Assembly: GCF_036250695.1 (NCBI RefSeq)
Contig: NZ_CP109427.1
Location: 6,076,001-6,140,000, forward strand
DNA length: 64,000 nucleotides
Reading direction: 5' to 3'
Source of the DNA: Streptomyces sp. NBC_01497
GTDB taxonomy: Bacteria; Actinomycetota; Actinomycetes; Streptomycetales; Streptomycetaceae
Below, one piece after another: positions 27,328 to 35,458 of this stretch. A model generated the notes under the pieces. That model was not told the DNA's origin. It was given only the letters and a program-made list of their open reading frames with translations, and ran no database searches. The position numbers were made by a program, and so were the translations under genes. How positions within the stretch are numbered: the first letter of the stretch is position 1; each line of letters opens with the position of its first letter.

Positions 27328-27400
27328 GCCGGGGCACCCGTCGGACGGACGGGATAAGTTACGCATACGGTTCGTATCGTCCGGTGAAACGAGGGGTGGC

Positions 27401-28162
27401 ATGGGTCACTGGTTCCATCAGAACGTGGTGGAGCCGGGCAAGCTGCCCGCGCTGCTCGCGCTCTTCTCGTTCGTCGTGTGCTTCCTGCTGACGCGGACCG
27501 TGACCCGGCTGATCAGGGCGGGCAAGGGCCCCTTCCGCAACGTGGCGCCGGGCGGCATGCACATCCACCACGTCGTACCGGGTGTGGTGCTCACGGTGGT
27601 GGGCGGTTTCGGGGCCGTCGGCACCGGCACCCATGGCGCGGCGGCCTCGGTCTTCGCGGTGATCTTCGGCGTCGGCGCGGGCCTCGTCCTCGACGAGTTC
27701 GCGCTGATCCTGCACCTGGACGACGTGTACTGGACCGAGCAGGGCCGGCAGAGCGTCGAGGTGGTGGTGATGGCGGCGGCCCTCGCGGGCCTCGCCCTCG
27801 GGGGGTTCGCGCCGCTCGGCGTGGACTCGCTCACCGCGGACCAGCAGCAGGACCGGGCCACGGCCATCGTGACGATCGTCGTCAACTGCCTCTTCGCGGT
27901 GGTCACGTTCGCCAAAGGCAAGCCGAGGCTCGGACTCATCGGCGTGCTCGTGCCGTTCGTCGCGCTGATCGGGGCCGTACGCCTGGCCCGCCCCGGCTCG
28001 CCCTGGGCGAAGCGCCTCTACCGCGGCCGCCCCAGGGCGAGGGCCCGCGCCACGCTGCGCGCGTACCACCACGACGCCCGCTGGACGGGTCCGAGGAAGA
28101 CGTTCCAGAACTGGCTGGGCGGCACGCCGGACGCCCCGGCCCCGCCGGGGCTGCCGCGCTGA
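27401..28162 (+). CDS. Integral membrane protein of unknown function
   Basis: 253 residues, ATG 27401 with GGGGTGG upstream and a TATCGT -10-like hexamer at about 27376. About six membrane segments (roughly residues 14-33, 55-75, 82-102, 119-140, 152-170, 175-193). The conserved-looking motif GGMHIHHVVPG in the first loop and LDEFALILHLDDVYW after helix 3 are rich in His and Asp and could bind metal, but I know no characterised family. The C-terminus is a basic tail (RGRPRARARATLRAYHHDARWTGPRK). It diverges from cobS. Confidence 0.85.
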   Translation: MGHWFHQNVVEPGKLPALLALFSFVVCFLLTRTVTRLIRAGKGPFRNVAPGGMHIHHVVPGVVLTVVGGFGAVGTGTHGAAASVFAVIFGVGAGLVLDEFALILHLDDVYWTEQGRQSVEVVVMAAALAGLALGGFAPLGVDSLTADQQQDRATAIVTIVVNCLFAVVTFAKGKPRLGLIGVLVPFVALIGAVRLARPGSPWAKRLYRGRPRARARATLRAYHHDARWTGPRKTFQNWLGGTPDAPAPPGLPR

Positions 28163-28291
28163 CCGGGCTCCGGCCTGATGCCGTGGCCGATCCCCGCCGC
28201 CTGCTCCATCCACCTGATGTACCGACAGCACCGGCGGCCGACGCCGCGCGCCTGCTCCGCTCCCCGCCGAGCGGCGCCGCGGCGCCGCCGC

Positions 28292-29008
28292 TCACCGCAG
28301 GACGAAGCACCCGCGCCGCTCCAGCGCCGCGACGGTCCCCTCCGCGTCGCGCAGGTCGTTCCACCGCAGGTCGAGGCGGTCCAGGGCGGGCATCTCCGCG
28401 ACCCACCCGGGCAGCGAGGTGAGCCGGTTGGACCGGAGGTCGAGCGACCGCAGCGACGGCAGGGCGGCCAGCGCCCGGGGCACGTCCGCCAGCCGGTTCT
28501 CCCGCAGGTCGAGCAGGCGCAGCCCGCGCAGGTCCGCGAGGCTGCCGGGCAGCGCCGCCAGGGCGTTGCCGCGCAGCCACAGCTCCCGCAGTTCCACGAG
28601 GCGCCCGAGCCCCGGTGGCAGGCCGGTCAGCCGGCAGTGCTGGGCCCGCAGTTCGAGGAGAGCGGCCATGTCGCCGACGCTGTCGGGGAGTTCGGTGAGC
28701 GGGTTCTCCCCGGCGTTGAGGTACCGCAGCCGGGAGAGCCGGCCGATCGCGGGCGGCAGCCGGGACAGCTCGTTGTCGTGCACGTACAGGCACCGCGTCA
28801 GGTCGGCGAGCGCGCCGATCTCCCCGGGCAGCGTCCGCAGCCTGTTGTGTCCGAGGTCCAGGGTGTGCAGGCGGCGCAGCCGGGCGACCCGCGGATCGAG
28901 GCGGGTCAGCCCGTTGCCGGCGAGGACCAGCATCTCCAGCTCGTCGCGCTCCCAGACGGCGTCGGACACCTCGCCGAGTCCCTGCCGCCACAGATTCAGC
29001 ACGCTCAC
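28292..29008 (-). CDS. Leucine-rich-repeat protein, cytoplasmic
   Basis: 238 residues from GTG 29008. About nine 23-residue LRRs of the bacterial LxxLxxLxLxxNxLxxLPxx type (LEMLVLAGNGLTRLDP, LHTLDLGHNRLRTLPG, LRYLNAGENPLTELPD, LRELWLRGNALAALPG, LRLLDLRENRLADVPR, LRSLDLRSNRLTSLPG, LDRLDLRWNDLRD) fill nearly the whole protein. No signal peptide, membrane segment or enzymatic domain, so it is probably a protein-interaction module. A leaderless -10 (TACCGT) precedes the start. It lies between cobT and the membrane-protein gene. Confidence 0.85.
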   Translation of the reverse strand: MSVLNLWRQGLGEVSDAVWERDELEMLVLAGNGLTRLDPRVARLRRLHTLDLGHNRLRTLPGEIGALADLTRCLYVHDNELSRLPPAIGRLSRLRYLNAGENPLTELPDSVGDMAALLELRAQHCRLTGLPPGLGRLVELRELWLRGNALAALPGSLADLRGLRLLDLRENRLADVPRALAALPSLRSLDLRSNRLTSLPGWVAEMPALDRLDLRWNDLRDAEGTVAALERRGCFVLR

Positions 29009-29014
29009 GCGGCC

Positions 29015-29020
29015 ACGGTA
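29015..29020 (-). promoter_or_regulatory. -10 box of the leaderless LRR gene
   Basis: Minus-strand TACCGT, 6 nt before GTG 29008, without a Shine-Dalgarno sequence. Confidence 0.55.
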
Positions 29021-29271
29021 CGGGCCCGGGCGCGGTACGGGTACGGCCCCGGGCGGCGGCCCGGTCGCCGGCGCGGGAACCGGGGCCCGGCCCGCGCCCG
29101 CGTGTCCGGCCGGAGAGCGCGAGGGCGCGAGCTCCCCGAGAGCTTCCCGTCGGCCCGGCCCGGCCGTTCGGAGCGTGCGGCCGGCCGTCCTCCGGGACCG
29201 TGCGTTCGGACGTTGCGTCGGACCGTCCGTCCGGCGCGGGTGCCGGCCCGCACTCCGGCCCCGGCGGAGCG

Positions 29272-30357
29272 TCAGGTCGCGTCGAGGAGGTCCTGGCGCG
29301 TGTCCGTGTCCCCGGCGGATTCCGGGAGTTCGGCTGCCAGGGCCGCGGCGGCCTGCACCAGCGGCAGGGCCAGCAGTGCGCCCGTCCCCTCGCCGACCGT
29401 GACGCCCTGGTCGAGCAGCGGTGTCATGGCCATCCGGTCGAGGGCCTTGGCCTGGGCGGGTTCGCCCGTCAGGTGCCCCGCGAGCCACCAGTCGGGGGCG
29501 CGGAACGCGGCGCGCTGACCCACGAGCGCGCAGGCCGCGGAGACCACACCGTCCAGGATCACCGGCATCCGCCGTACCGCGCTCTGCAGCAGGAAGCCGG
29601 TCGCCGCGGCCAGGTCCGCGCCGCCCACCGCGGCGAGGAGCTGGAGCTGGTCGCCGAGCACGGGCCGGGCCCGGCGCAGCGCGTCGCGCACCGCCGCGCA
29701 CTTGCGCATCCAGGCCAGGTCGTCGATCTTCACGCCGCCGCGCCCCGTCACCACGGACGCGTCCGTGCCGCACAGCGCAGCGATCAGCGTCGCGGCGGCG
29801 GTCGTGCCGCCGACGCTCAAGTCGCCGAGCACCACCAGGTCCGTGCCGGAGTCGGCCTCCTCGTCCGCGATCCGCATCCCGAGCCGTACGGCCTGCTCGG
29901 CCTCCTCGGCGCTCAGCGCGTCCTCGACGTCGATCCGGCCGCTGCCGCGCCGCACCCGGTGGCGGACGACCTCCTCCGGCAGCAGCGCCGGGTCGCAGTC
30001 CAGGCCCGCGTCCACGATCCGCACGCCGACGCCCGCACGGCGCGCCAGCACGGCTCCCGGACTCGCGCCGTCCAGGGCCGCGCGCACGAGGGTGTGCGCG
30101 GTGGAGGCGGGCCGCCCCGAGACGCCGAGCCCGGCCACCCCGTGGTCGCCCGCGAACAGCACCACGCGGGGCTGCGCGACGGCCTTGACGGGCACGGACC
30201 GCTGCGCGGCCGAGAGCCAGTCGCCCAGCTCGTCCAGGCGCCCGAGCGACCCGGGCGGCACGGACTGCCGCTCCCTGCGTTCCTCGGCGTCCCGTCGCAT
30301 ACCGCTGTCGGGGCGCTCGATCAGATCGGAGAAGTCGTCGAGATTCAGGGCGCTCAT
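29272..30357 (-). CDS. cobT: Nicotinate-nucleotide--dimethylbenzimidazole phosphoribosyltransferase
   Basis: 361 residues, the normal family length. It makes alpha-ribazole-5'-phosphate for the lower ligand of cobalamin. Motifs: PPGSLGRLDELG near residue 35, VLFAGDHGVAGLGVS, LGDLSVGGTTAAATLIAAL, AVGGADLAAATGFLLQSA, and the C-terminal GEGTGALLALPLVQAAA with the catalytic Glu. A TACTGT hexamer 8 nt upstream of the ATG at 30357 may be a -10. The cobU fusion gene ends 82 bp upstream on the same strand. Confidence 0.95.
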   Translation of the reverse strand: MSALNLDDFSDLIERPDSGMRRDAEERRERQSVPPGSLGRLDELGDWLSAAQRSVPVKAVAQPRVVLFAGDHGVAGLGVSGRPASTAHTLVRAALDGASPGAVLARRAGVGVRIVDAGLDCDPALLPEEVVRHRVRRGSGRIDVEDALSAEEAEQAVRLGMRIADEEADSGTDLVVLGDLSVGGTTAAATLIAALCGTDASVVTGRGGVKIDDLAWMRKCAAVRDALRRARPVLGDQLQLLAAVGGADLAAATGFLLQSAVRRMPVILDGVVSAACALVGQRAAFRAPDWWLAGHLTGEPAQAKALDRMAMTPLLDQGVTVGEGTGALLALPLVQAAAALAAELPESAGDTDTRQDLLDAT

Positions 30358-30438
30358 GTGCCCGAACAGTACCCGGCCCAGGTCGGCCGGGGGCCCCGCA
30401 GGTCCCCGTGGATCCCGTGGGGGCGGCGCGGCGCGGGA

Positions 30439-31653
30439 TCAGCCGCGCAGCGGGAGCGCCTGGCCCGCCACCACCAGCAGCAGGTGCTCGCACTCCGCCG
30501 CGAACGTCGCGTTGAGGCGGCCCAGTTCGTCCCGGTAGCGCCGAACCGACGCCACCGCGGGTACGACGGACGAGCCCACCTCGTTCGTCACCGCCACCAC
30601 CGTCCGCCGGGTGGCGCGCACCGCCTCGACGAGTTCCGCGGTGCGCGCGTGCAGCGCCTTCTCGCCGCCGCCCGCCCAGGCCGCGTCGTCCCACGCGCCG
30701 ATCCGGTCCATCGCGTCCGTCAGCCACAGCGACAGGCAGTCGATCAGCAGCGGCGGCCCGTCCCGCGCGAGCAGCGGGACGAGATCGCAGGTCTCCTCCG
30801 TACGCCAGGACGCCGGACGCCTGTCGCGGTGCGCCCGCACCCGCTCGCCCCACTCCTGGTCGTCGCCGCGCGACCCGCCGGTCGCCACGTACACGACACC
30901 GGGGAAGGCGGCGAGGCGCCGCTCCGCCTCCAGCGACTTGCCCGAGCGGGCCCCGCCGGTCACCAGGGTGCGCCGGGGCACCCGCGGCGCCGGGCGGTAC
31001 GCGCCGACGGTGAGCGTCGTGCCGTCGGGCACCGCCCGCGCGCCCGCCGCCGCGAGCCTGCGCGCGAGCTCAGCCCCCTGGGGCACGTCGTGGTCGAGGT
31101 GGACGGCGATCACGTCCGTCGACGGGCCGATCGCGCCCGCGTCCCGCAGCCGCGCCACCGCGTCGGGCCGCCCGGTCACGTCCGCGACGAGAAGGTCGTA
31201 CGGGACGGGGTGCTCGCGCTCCGCCTCAAGACCCGCGGGCGCGCCGCCCGGTGGCAGGTACAGCAGGCGCTCGCCGTCCGGCGAGGCGACCTCGTACCCC
31301 GTGCCGGGAGCGTCCATCGGCACGGCCCGTACCCGGTGCCCGCTCAGCAGGGTCAGCACCCGGCCGTCCGCCACCCGCCCCGCGTTCGGCAGCCCCGGGG
31401 GCAGTTCCATCGCGGGGCCGTCGTGCGGGTGGCTGAGCAGGACCTGCCGCACCTGGCCGAGGGTGTGGCCCGCCCGGGCCGCGGCGAGTGCGGCGCCCGG
31501 GGTCAGGTCGAGCAGCAGCACCCCGTCCACCAGCAGCGCCGTCGCGGCCCGGGCGTCGTCGCCGAGGGCGGCCGCGCAGACGGCGCAGGGACATTCGGGG
31601 CGCGGCAGCCCTTCGGGGGCTCCGGTGCCGAGCAGTGTCAGTTCCACATCCAC
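30439..31653 (-). CDS. cobU: Fusion: metallo-beta-lactamase-like domain + adenosylcobinamide kinase/GMP transferase (CobU)
   Basis: 404 residues. Residues about 1-215 resemble a PhnP-type metallo-beta-lactamase fold (ELTLLGTGAPEGLPRPECPCAVCAAAL; a CxC-x2-C cluster; VLLSHPHDGPAMELP), but the HxHxDH motif is degenerate (HPHDG). Residues about 228-404 are CobU: P-loop GGARSGKS at 233-240, HRDRRP with the guanylylated His275, LIDCLSLWLTD, and VTNEVGSSVVP. CobU phosphorylates adenosylcobinamide and adds GMP. Annotated start is GTG 31653; GTG 31647, two codons on, has better spacing from GGAGG and is equally likely. I recall such long CobU proteins from other Streptomyces, so the fusion is probably not an artefact. 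Confidence 0.88.
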   Translation of the reverse strand: MDVELTLLGTGAPEGLPRPECPCAVCAAALGDDARAATALLVDGVLLLDLTPGAALAAARAGHTLGQVRQVLLSHPHDGPAMELPPGLPNAGRVADGRVLTLLSGHRVRAVPMDAPGTGYEVASPDGERLLYLPPGGAPAGLEAEREHPVPYDLLVADVTGRPDAVARLRDAGAIGPSTDVIAVHLDHDVPQGAELARRLAAAGARAVPDGTTLTVGAYRPAPRVPRRTLVTGGARSGKSLEAERRLAAFPGVVYVATGGSRGDDQEWGERVRAHRDRRPASWRTEETCDLVPLLARDGPPLLIDCLSLWLTDAMDRIGAWDDAAWAGGGEKALHARTAELVEAVRATRRTVVAVTNEVGSSVVPAVASVRRYRDELGRLNATFAAECEHLLLVVAGQALPLRG

Positions 31654-31705
31654 GATCCTCCATCGACACCGCGTACGGTGCGCGCCCGGCTACGCTGCGG
31701 GCAGC

Positions 31706-31750
31706 AACTGTGATCAGCGGCAGTTATCAGCAACAGTGACCAGTGATCAG
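31706..31750. repeat. 13-bp iterons upstream of a small acidic-protein gene
   Basis: AACTGTGATCAGC, GGCAGTTATCAGC and AACAGTGACCAGT follow one another (31706-31744) and a fourth half copy (GATCAG) ends at 31750. Each contains TKAYCAG. They lie 36-80 bp upstream of the ATG at 31786 and just before a TAGAAA hexamer. Confidence 0.65.
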
Positions 31751-31785
31751 GGTAGAAAGCAGCCCGGGAGCACCTGGAGGCGCAC

Positions 31786-32070
31786 ATGGCGTGGACGTGG
31801 CGGTTCGAGAAGGCCGACGGGACGGAGGTCACGCCCGCCGTGCGGGCCGAGGAGTTTCCCACCCAGGGCGACGCCGAGTCGTGGATCGGCGAGGAGTGGA
31901 AGGAACTGCTGGAGGGCGGCGCCGACCAGGCCTCGCTCTTCGAGGACGACACGAAGGTGTACGGCCCGATGAGCCTGCACGCCGAGCAGGCCACGCCCGA
32001 GGGGGAGCCGGCCGAGCCGGCGGACGCCGCCGAGGACGCGGAGGGCGCGCAGGACGCGGAGCGGGACTGA
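31786..32070 (+). CDS. Small acidic actinobacterial protein, 94 aa
   Basis: ATG 31786 follows GGAGG with 6-nt spacing. The N-terminal part (MAWTWRFEKADGTEV, FPTQGDAESWIGEEWKELLEGGADQASLFEDDTKVYGPMSL) is a compact domain I recall from many actinobacteria as a hypothetical protein; the last 30 residues are an Ala/Glu/Asp-rich tail. No signal peptide. Function unknown. It is divergent from the cobU gene, with iterons in the promoter region, and ends in a very strong hairpin. Confidence 0.85.
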   Translation: MAWTWRFEKADGTEVTPAVRAEEFPTQGDAESWIGEEWKELLEGGADQASLFEDDTKVYGPMSLHAEQATPEGEPAEPADAAEDAEGAQDAERD

Positions 32071-32089
32071 CCGCGCCGCGACGCGTCGG

Positions 32090-32132
32090 GTGAGGGGCGC
32101 CGCACGGATCGGGTCCGTGCGGCGCCCCTCAC
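32090..32132. terminator. Bidirectional terminator hairpin
   Basis: Perfect 19-bp inverted repeat, 32090-32108 with 32114-32132, 5-nt loop TCGGG, between the convergent small acidic-protein and protease genes. Confidence 0.85.
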
Positions 32133-32274
32133 GTACATCCCCGGACAGGGTCCCCCGCGTCGATACCCCGGGTCTCTTTCGGACGGCGTGCGCCGGCCGG
32201 GGCGGCGGCGCGGCCCGCCGCCCGTGCTCCGCTCTCCCCGGCGCGGCCCGGGTGCGGTTGCTCTGCCGGCCCCG

Positions 32275-33393
32275 TCACGTCTCGCTGAGCTTGACCTTCG
32301 CCGTCTTCGACGCTCCGCCGCGCAGGTAGGTCACCGTGACCTGCTGGCCCGGCTTGTCGCCCGCGATCGCCTCGGACAGGGAGGCGATGTCGGTGATCCG
32401 TTCGCTGCCGAGCTTGACGATGATGTCCCCGGCCTTGAGGCCCGCGGCCCTCGCCCCGCCGCTCTTGGTCGTGCTCACGACCGCGACGCCGGTCGGCTCC
32501 AGGTCGGCGCCGAGCACCGTACGGCCCGTGATGCCGAGCGCGGCCCGCCCCGAGTGGGTGACCTTGCCGGTCTTGATGATCTGGTCGGCGACCGTCTTCA
32601 CGGTCGAGACGGGGATGGCGAACCCGATGCCGGGCGCCGCGCTGCCGCCGCTGCCGATGTCGGGATCGGTCGCGGCGAGCGTCGGGATGCCGATGACCTC
32701 GCTGTTCAGGTCGACGAGCGCGCCGCCGCTGTTGCCGGGGTTGATCGCGGCGGACGTCTGCACCAGGTTGGCGATGGTCGCGCCGGTGCCGCCGCCCTGG
32801 CCGGCGCTCTCGGTGACGGTACGGCCGACGGCGGAGACGATGCCCTGGGTGACGCTGCTGGACAGGCCGAGCGGCGAGCCCATCGCCAGCACGATCTGAC
32901 CGACGGCGACCTTGGAGGAGGTGCCGAATCTGGCGCCCTTGAGTCCCTTGGGCACGGACTCCAGCTTGATCACCGCGAGGTCCTGCTGCGGGAAGCTGGA
33001 GACGAGGCGGGCCGTGAGCGGCTGCTCGCGGGTGGCCACGGTGACCCGGAAGGACTTCTTCGAGCCGACGACGTGGGCGTTCGTGACGATGTGGCCGGCG
33101 CTGTCGTAGACGATGCCGGAGCCGAGCGCGTTACCCGCCTCGATCTGGACGACCGAGGGGAGCACGTTCTTGATGGTGTTCTCGTAGTCCGTCTGCAGTT
33201 CGTTCGTGACCCGCCGGGGGACCGCGTCCCGCTCGTTGGCGGCCGAGGCCGAGTGGGCGGCGATCGGCGCGACGGGCGTCGCGGACGTTCTCGCGGCGGC
33301 GGTGCAGCCCGACACCAGGGCGGCCGCACACAAGCCGGCGGTCAGGGGCAGCAGCGGCCGGCGCGAGCGGCCGCGGTACAGGGATCGGTCCAT
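32275..33393 (-). CDS. HtrA/DegP-like S1C serine protease, lipoprotein
   Basis: 372 residues. Signal peptide with lipobox LVSGC (Cys30), so it is probably anchored on the outer face of the membrane. Trypsin-like domain with catalytic His107 (TNAHVVG), Asp138 (QQDLAVIK) and Ser222 (NPGNSGGAL), followed by one PDZ domain (about 278-365, GITGRTVLGADLEPTGVAVVSTTKSGGARAAGLKAGDIIVKL). The likely role is quality control or regulated proteolysis at the cell envelope. ATG at 33393 has an AAAGGG upstream but at a long distance, so the exact start is less certain than the rest. Confidence 0.94.
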   Translation of the reverse strand: MDRSLYRGRSRRPLLPLTAGLCAAALVSGCTAAARTSATPVAPIAAHSASAANERDAVPRRVTNELQTDYENTIKNVLPSVVQIEAGNALGSGIVYDSAGHIVTNAHVVGSKKSFRVTVATREQPLTARLVSSFPQQDLAVIKLESVPKGLKGARFGTSSKVAVGQIVLAMGSPLGLSSSVTQGIVSAVGRTVTESAGQGGGTGATIANLVQTSAAINPGNSGGALVDLNSEVIGIPTLAATDPDIGSGGSAAPGIGFAIPVSTVKTVADQIIKTGKVTHSGRAALGITGRTVLGADLEPTGVAVVSTTKSGGARAAGLKAGDIIVKLGSERITDIASLSEAIAGDKPGQQVTVTYLRGGASKTAKVKLSET

Positions 33394-33563
33394 GACCGGA
33401 GTATCCCTTTTGCACTATTTATCGAATGGGCGGCGCGCGGCGGACGGCTCCGCTCCCACGCACCCGGCCCCCGCTCGGGCCGACGTGCGCGCCGACGAGT
33501 CCTTCAGGACCGCGCGGAAGCGGTGAACCCGCGCAGGCGGGCCCGGCTGCGAACAGCGGTGTG

Positions 33564-34541
33564 TCAGCCCCGCACGCCGCACAGGTGCAGCAGCGCCGCC
33601 ACCGAGCGGTAGGGGTCGGTGCGCCCGGCCCGCTCCTCGGCCGCGAGCAGCAGGTCGAGCTCCCCGCCGCAGGGCGGCTCCGCCTCGTCGTCGGCCGCGT
33701 CCGTGAAGACCCGCACCCCGTACCAGGCGCCCAGTGGCGCGGCGATCCCCTCCAGCGTCCGGGTCACGTCCGCCAGCCGGTCCGCGCGGACCGTAAGGCC
33801 GAGCCGGTTCGTGTACGAGGACCCGTCGAAGGCGGCGAGCGCCGTGCGCCAGTCGCCCTCACAACCGGAACGCAGCGCGAGCGCGTCACCATTGCGTACG
33901 AGGAGCGAGAGCAGCCCGCCCGGCGCGAGCATCCTGGCGAGGCCGGCGAGCAGCGCGTCCGGCTCGCGCACGTACATCAGCACGCCGTGGCACAGGACGA
34001 CGTCGAAGGCGCCCGGTTTGAAGTGCACCCCCGTGTCCATGCCCTCGCCCTGAATCAGGCGGACCCGCTCCCTGATGCCCTCCGGCTCCCGCGCCAGTTC
34101 GGCACGGGCAGCGGCCACCATCCGCGGATCGGACTCCAACCCGGTCACGGCGTGGCCCGCGCGGGCGAGGCGCAGCGCCTGGGTGCCCTGGCCCATGCCG
34201 ACGTCCAGTACGCGCAGCCGCTGCCCGACCGGGAAGCGGCCGGATATCTGCTCCTCCAACTGCCGGGAGACCAGTTCCTGGCGCACGACGTTGCGCAGTC
34301 CGCCCAGCCCCTTCAGCCAGGGGGTGGACCCGTCGCGGAAGCCGCCGTCGTCCTGGGCCGGGCCGAGGGGGGCCGACCTGTCGTCCTGAGGGGTGCCGAG
34401 GGGGGCGGGCCTGTCCTCCCGTGGTGCGCCGAGGAAGACGGACCTCTCGTCCTCGGACGAGCCGAGGGAGACGGAACCGTCGTCACCGTCGTCCCGGCTC
34501 GCGTCATCCGGTGCGGAAAGGTCCGCAGGATGGCTGCTCAG
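33564..34541 (-). CDS. SAM-dependent methyltransferase with N-terminal 11-residue repeats, probable CTG start
   Basis: The class I methyltransferase domain is clear: RLRVLDVGMGQGTQALRLARAGHAVTGLESDP (motif I), FDVVLCHGVLMYV, LAPGGLLSLLVRN. In frame between it and the DUF3043 stop there is no ATG, GTG or TTG; the first is GTG 34286, which would cut at VRQELVSRQ. A CTG at 34541 overlaps the upstream stop as CTGA, in the position where ATGA/GTGA couplings are common. From CTG the protein has 325 residues and includes four tandem 11-mers (SVSLGSSEDER, SVFLGAPREDR, PAPLGTPQDDR, SAPLGPAQDDG; 34344-34475). The substrate is unknown. Confidence 0.8.
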   Translation of the reverse strand: MSSHPADLSAPDDASRDDGDDGSVSLGSSEDERSVFLGAPREDRPAPLGTPQDDRSAPLGPAQDDGGFRDGSTPWLKGLGGLRNVVRQELVSRQLEEQISGRFPVGQRLRVLDVGMGQGTQALRLARAGHAVTGLESDPRMVAAARAELAREPEGIRERVRLIQGEGMDTGVHFKPGAFDVVLCHGVLMYVREPDALLAGLARMLAPGGLLSLLVRNGDALALRSGCEGDWRTALAAFDGSSYTNRLGLTVRADRLADVTRTLEGIAAPLGAWYGVRVFTDAADDEAEPPCGGELDLLLAAEERAGRTDPYRSVAALLHLCGVRG

Positions 34542-35134
34542 AGTTTCGCCCCGCGCTTGACCTGCGGCTTCGGCAGCCGGAGCTTGCGGATCTGCAGCGT
34601 CCGCATCAGGCCGTACATGACGACGCCACGCGACGGCTCGTTCGGGAAGCGGACCGCGATCTGCTTCTTCAGGCGCAGGCCCAGGAAGACCGAGTCCACG
34701 ACCATCGCGATGATCACGAGCAGCCACAGCAGCAGCGCGATGTTCTGCAGCGCGCCCACCCGCACCATCGTGAGGACCAGGATCACCACGGCGGACGGCA
34801 GGAAGAACTCGGCGGCGCAGAACCTCGCGTCGACATAGTTGCGCGCGAAGCGGCGCACAGGGCCCTTGTCGCGCGCCGGCAGGTAGCGCTCGTCGCCGTT
34901 GTTCAGCGCCTCGCGCTGGCGCGCCATGTCGGACCTGCGCGTCTCCCGCTGGCGCTTGACCGCCGTCTTGCGGTCGGCCGGAGGCGTCGTGGCGCGGCGG
35001 CGTTGCGACTGTGAGTCGCTGCGCTTCGGCGTCGGCCTGCCCTTGGGGGCCTGCGGGTCGCGTGAGTGCTTGGTCAGGTCGGCCGTCACCTGGGTGGCGG
35101 GCGCCTTCTCTTCGTTCGAACGGCTACGGAACAC
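34538..35134 (-). CDS. DUF3043 membrane protein
   Basis: 198 residues from GTG 35134. A basic, Gln/Arg-rich cytoplasmic N-terminus (PQAPKGRPTPKRSDSQSQRRR, DRKTAVKRQRETRRSDMARQREALNNGDERYLPARDKGPVRRFARNYVDAR) precedes two transmembrane helices (FFLPSAVVILVLTMV and IALLLWLLVIIAMVVDSVFLG) and a basic tail. This pattern defines DUF3043, an actinobacterial family of unknown function. TACCCT lies 8 nt upstream, so a leaderless start is plausible; no Shine-Dalgarno is evident. The methyltransferase gene overlaps its stop, so the two are translationally coupled. Divergent from pspA. Confidence 0.9.
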   Translation of the reverse strand: MFRSRSNEEKAPATQVTADLTKHSRDPQAPKGRPTPKRSDSQSQRRRATTPPADRKTAVKRQRETRRSDMARQREALNNGDERYLPARDKGPVRRFARNYVDARFCAAEFFLPSAVVILVLTMVRVGALQNIALLLWLLVIIAMVVDSVFLGLRLKKQIAVRFPNEPSRGVVMYGLMRTLQIRKLRLPKPQVKRGAKL

Positions 35135-35142
35135 AAGGGCCA

Positions 35143-35148
35143 AGGGTA
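35143..35148 (-). promoter_or_regulatory. Candidate -10 box of DUF3043-methyltransferase operon
   Basis: Minus-strand TACCCT, 8 nt before GTG 35134; no ribosome-binding site. Confidence 0.45.
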
Positions 35149-35458
35149 CGGGCTCGGCCGCGCGGGCCCCAACATCGCGCCGGGAACGATCGCGCAACAG
35201 CCTTCGTCTTCAGGGTGTGCGGGAGGGACGAGACCGCGCGTACGCCCGTCGCGAGCGGGATCGGGCCCTCGGTGGGCGGAATGCGCCGTCCCGGTGGGGA
35301 CCCGTACTCCCTCCGCCGGAGCGGGCTCCCCCGACAGTCGTCCTTGGGGATGACCGCATCCACGCTCGAACAGTGCGGTAATAGAGGCAGGACCCGTACT
35401 GTGGGTTCTGTTGGAGTGCTGGTTCCGGAGTCCGTCATGAAGGGGGCGCGCGAAGCCC

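Noticed and set aside
28292..30853. 853-codon minus-strand frame joining the LRR gene to sequence opposite cobT
   Set aside because: Only the last 238 codons carry LRRs; the upstream part overlaps cobT in another frame and has no domain. A leaderless promoter marks GTG 29008.
31654..31785. Possible cobalamin riboswitch upstream of cobU
   Set aside because: Too short and lacks the B12-box pattern; only 13-bp iterons are seen.
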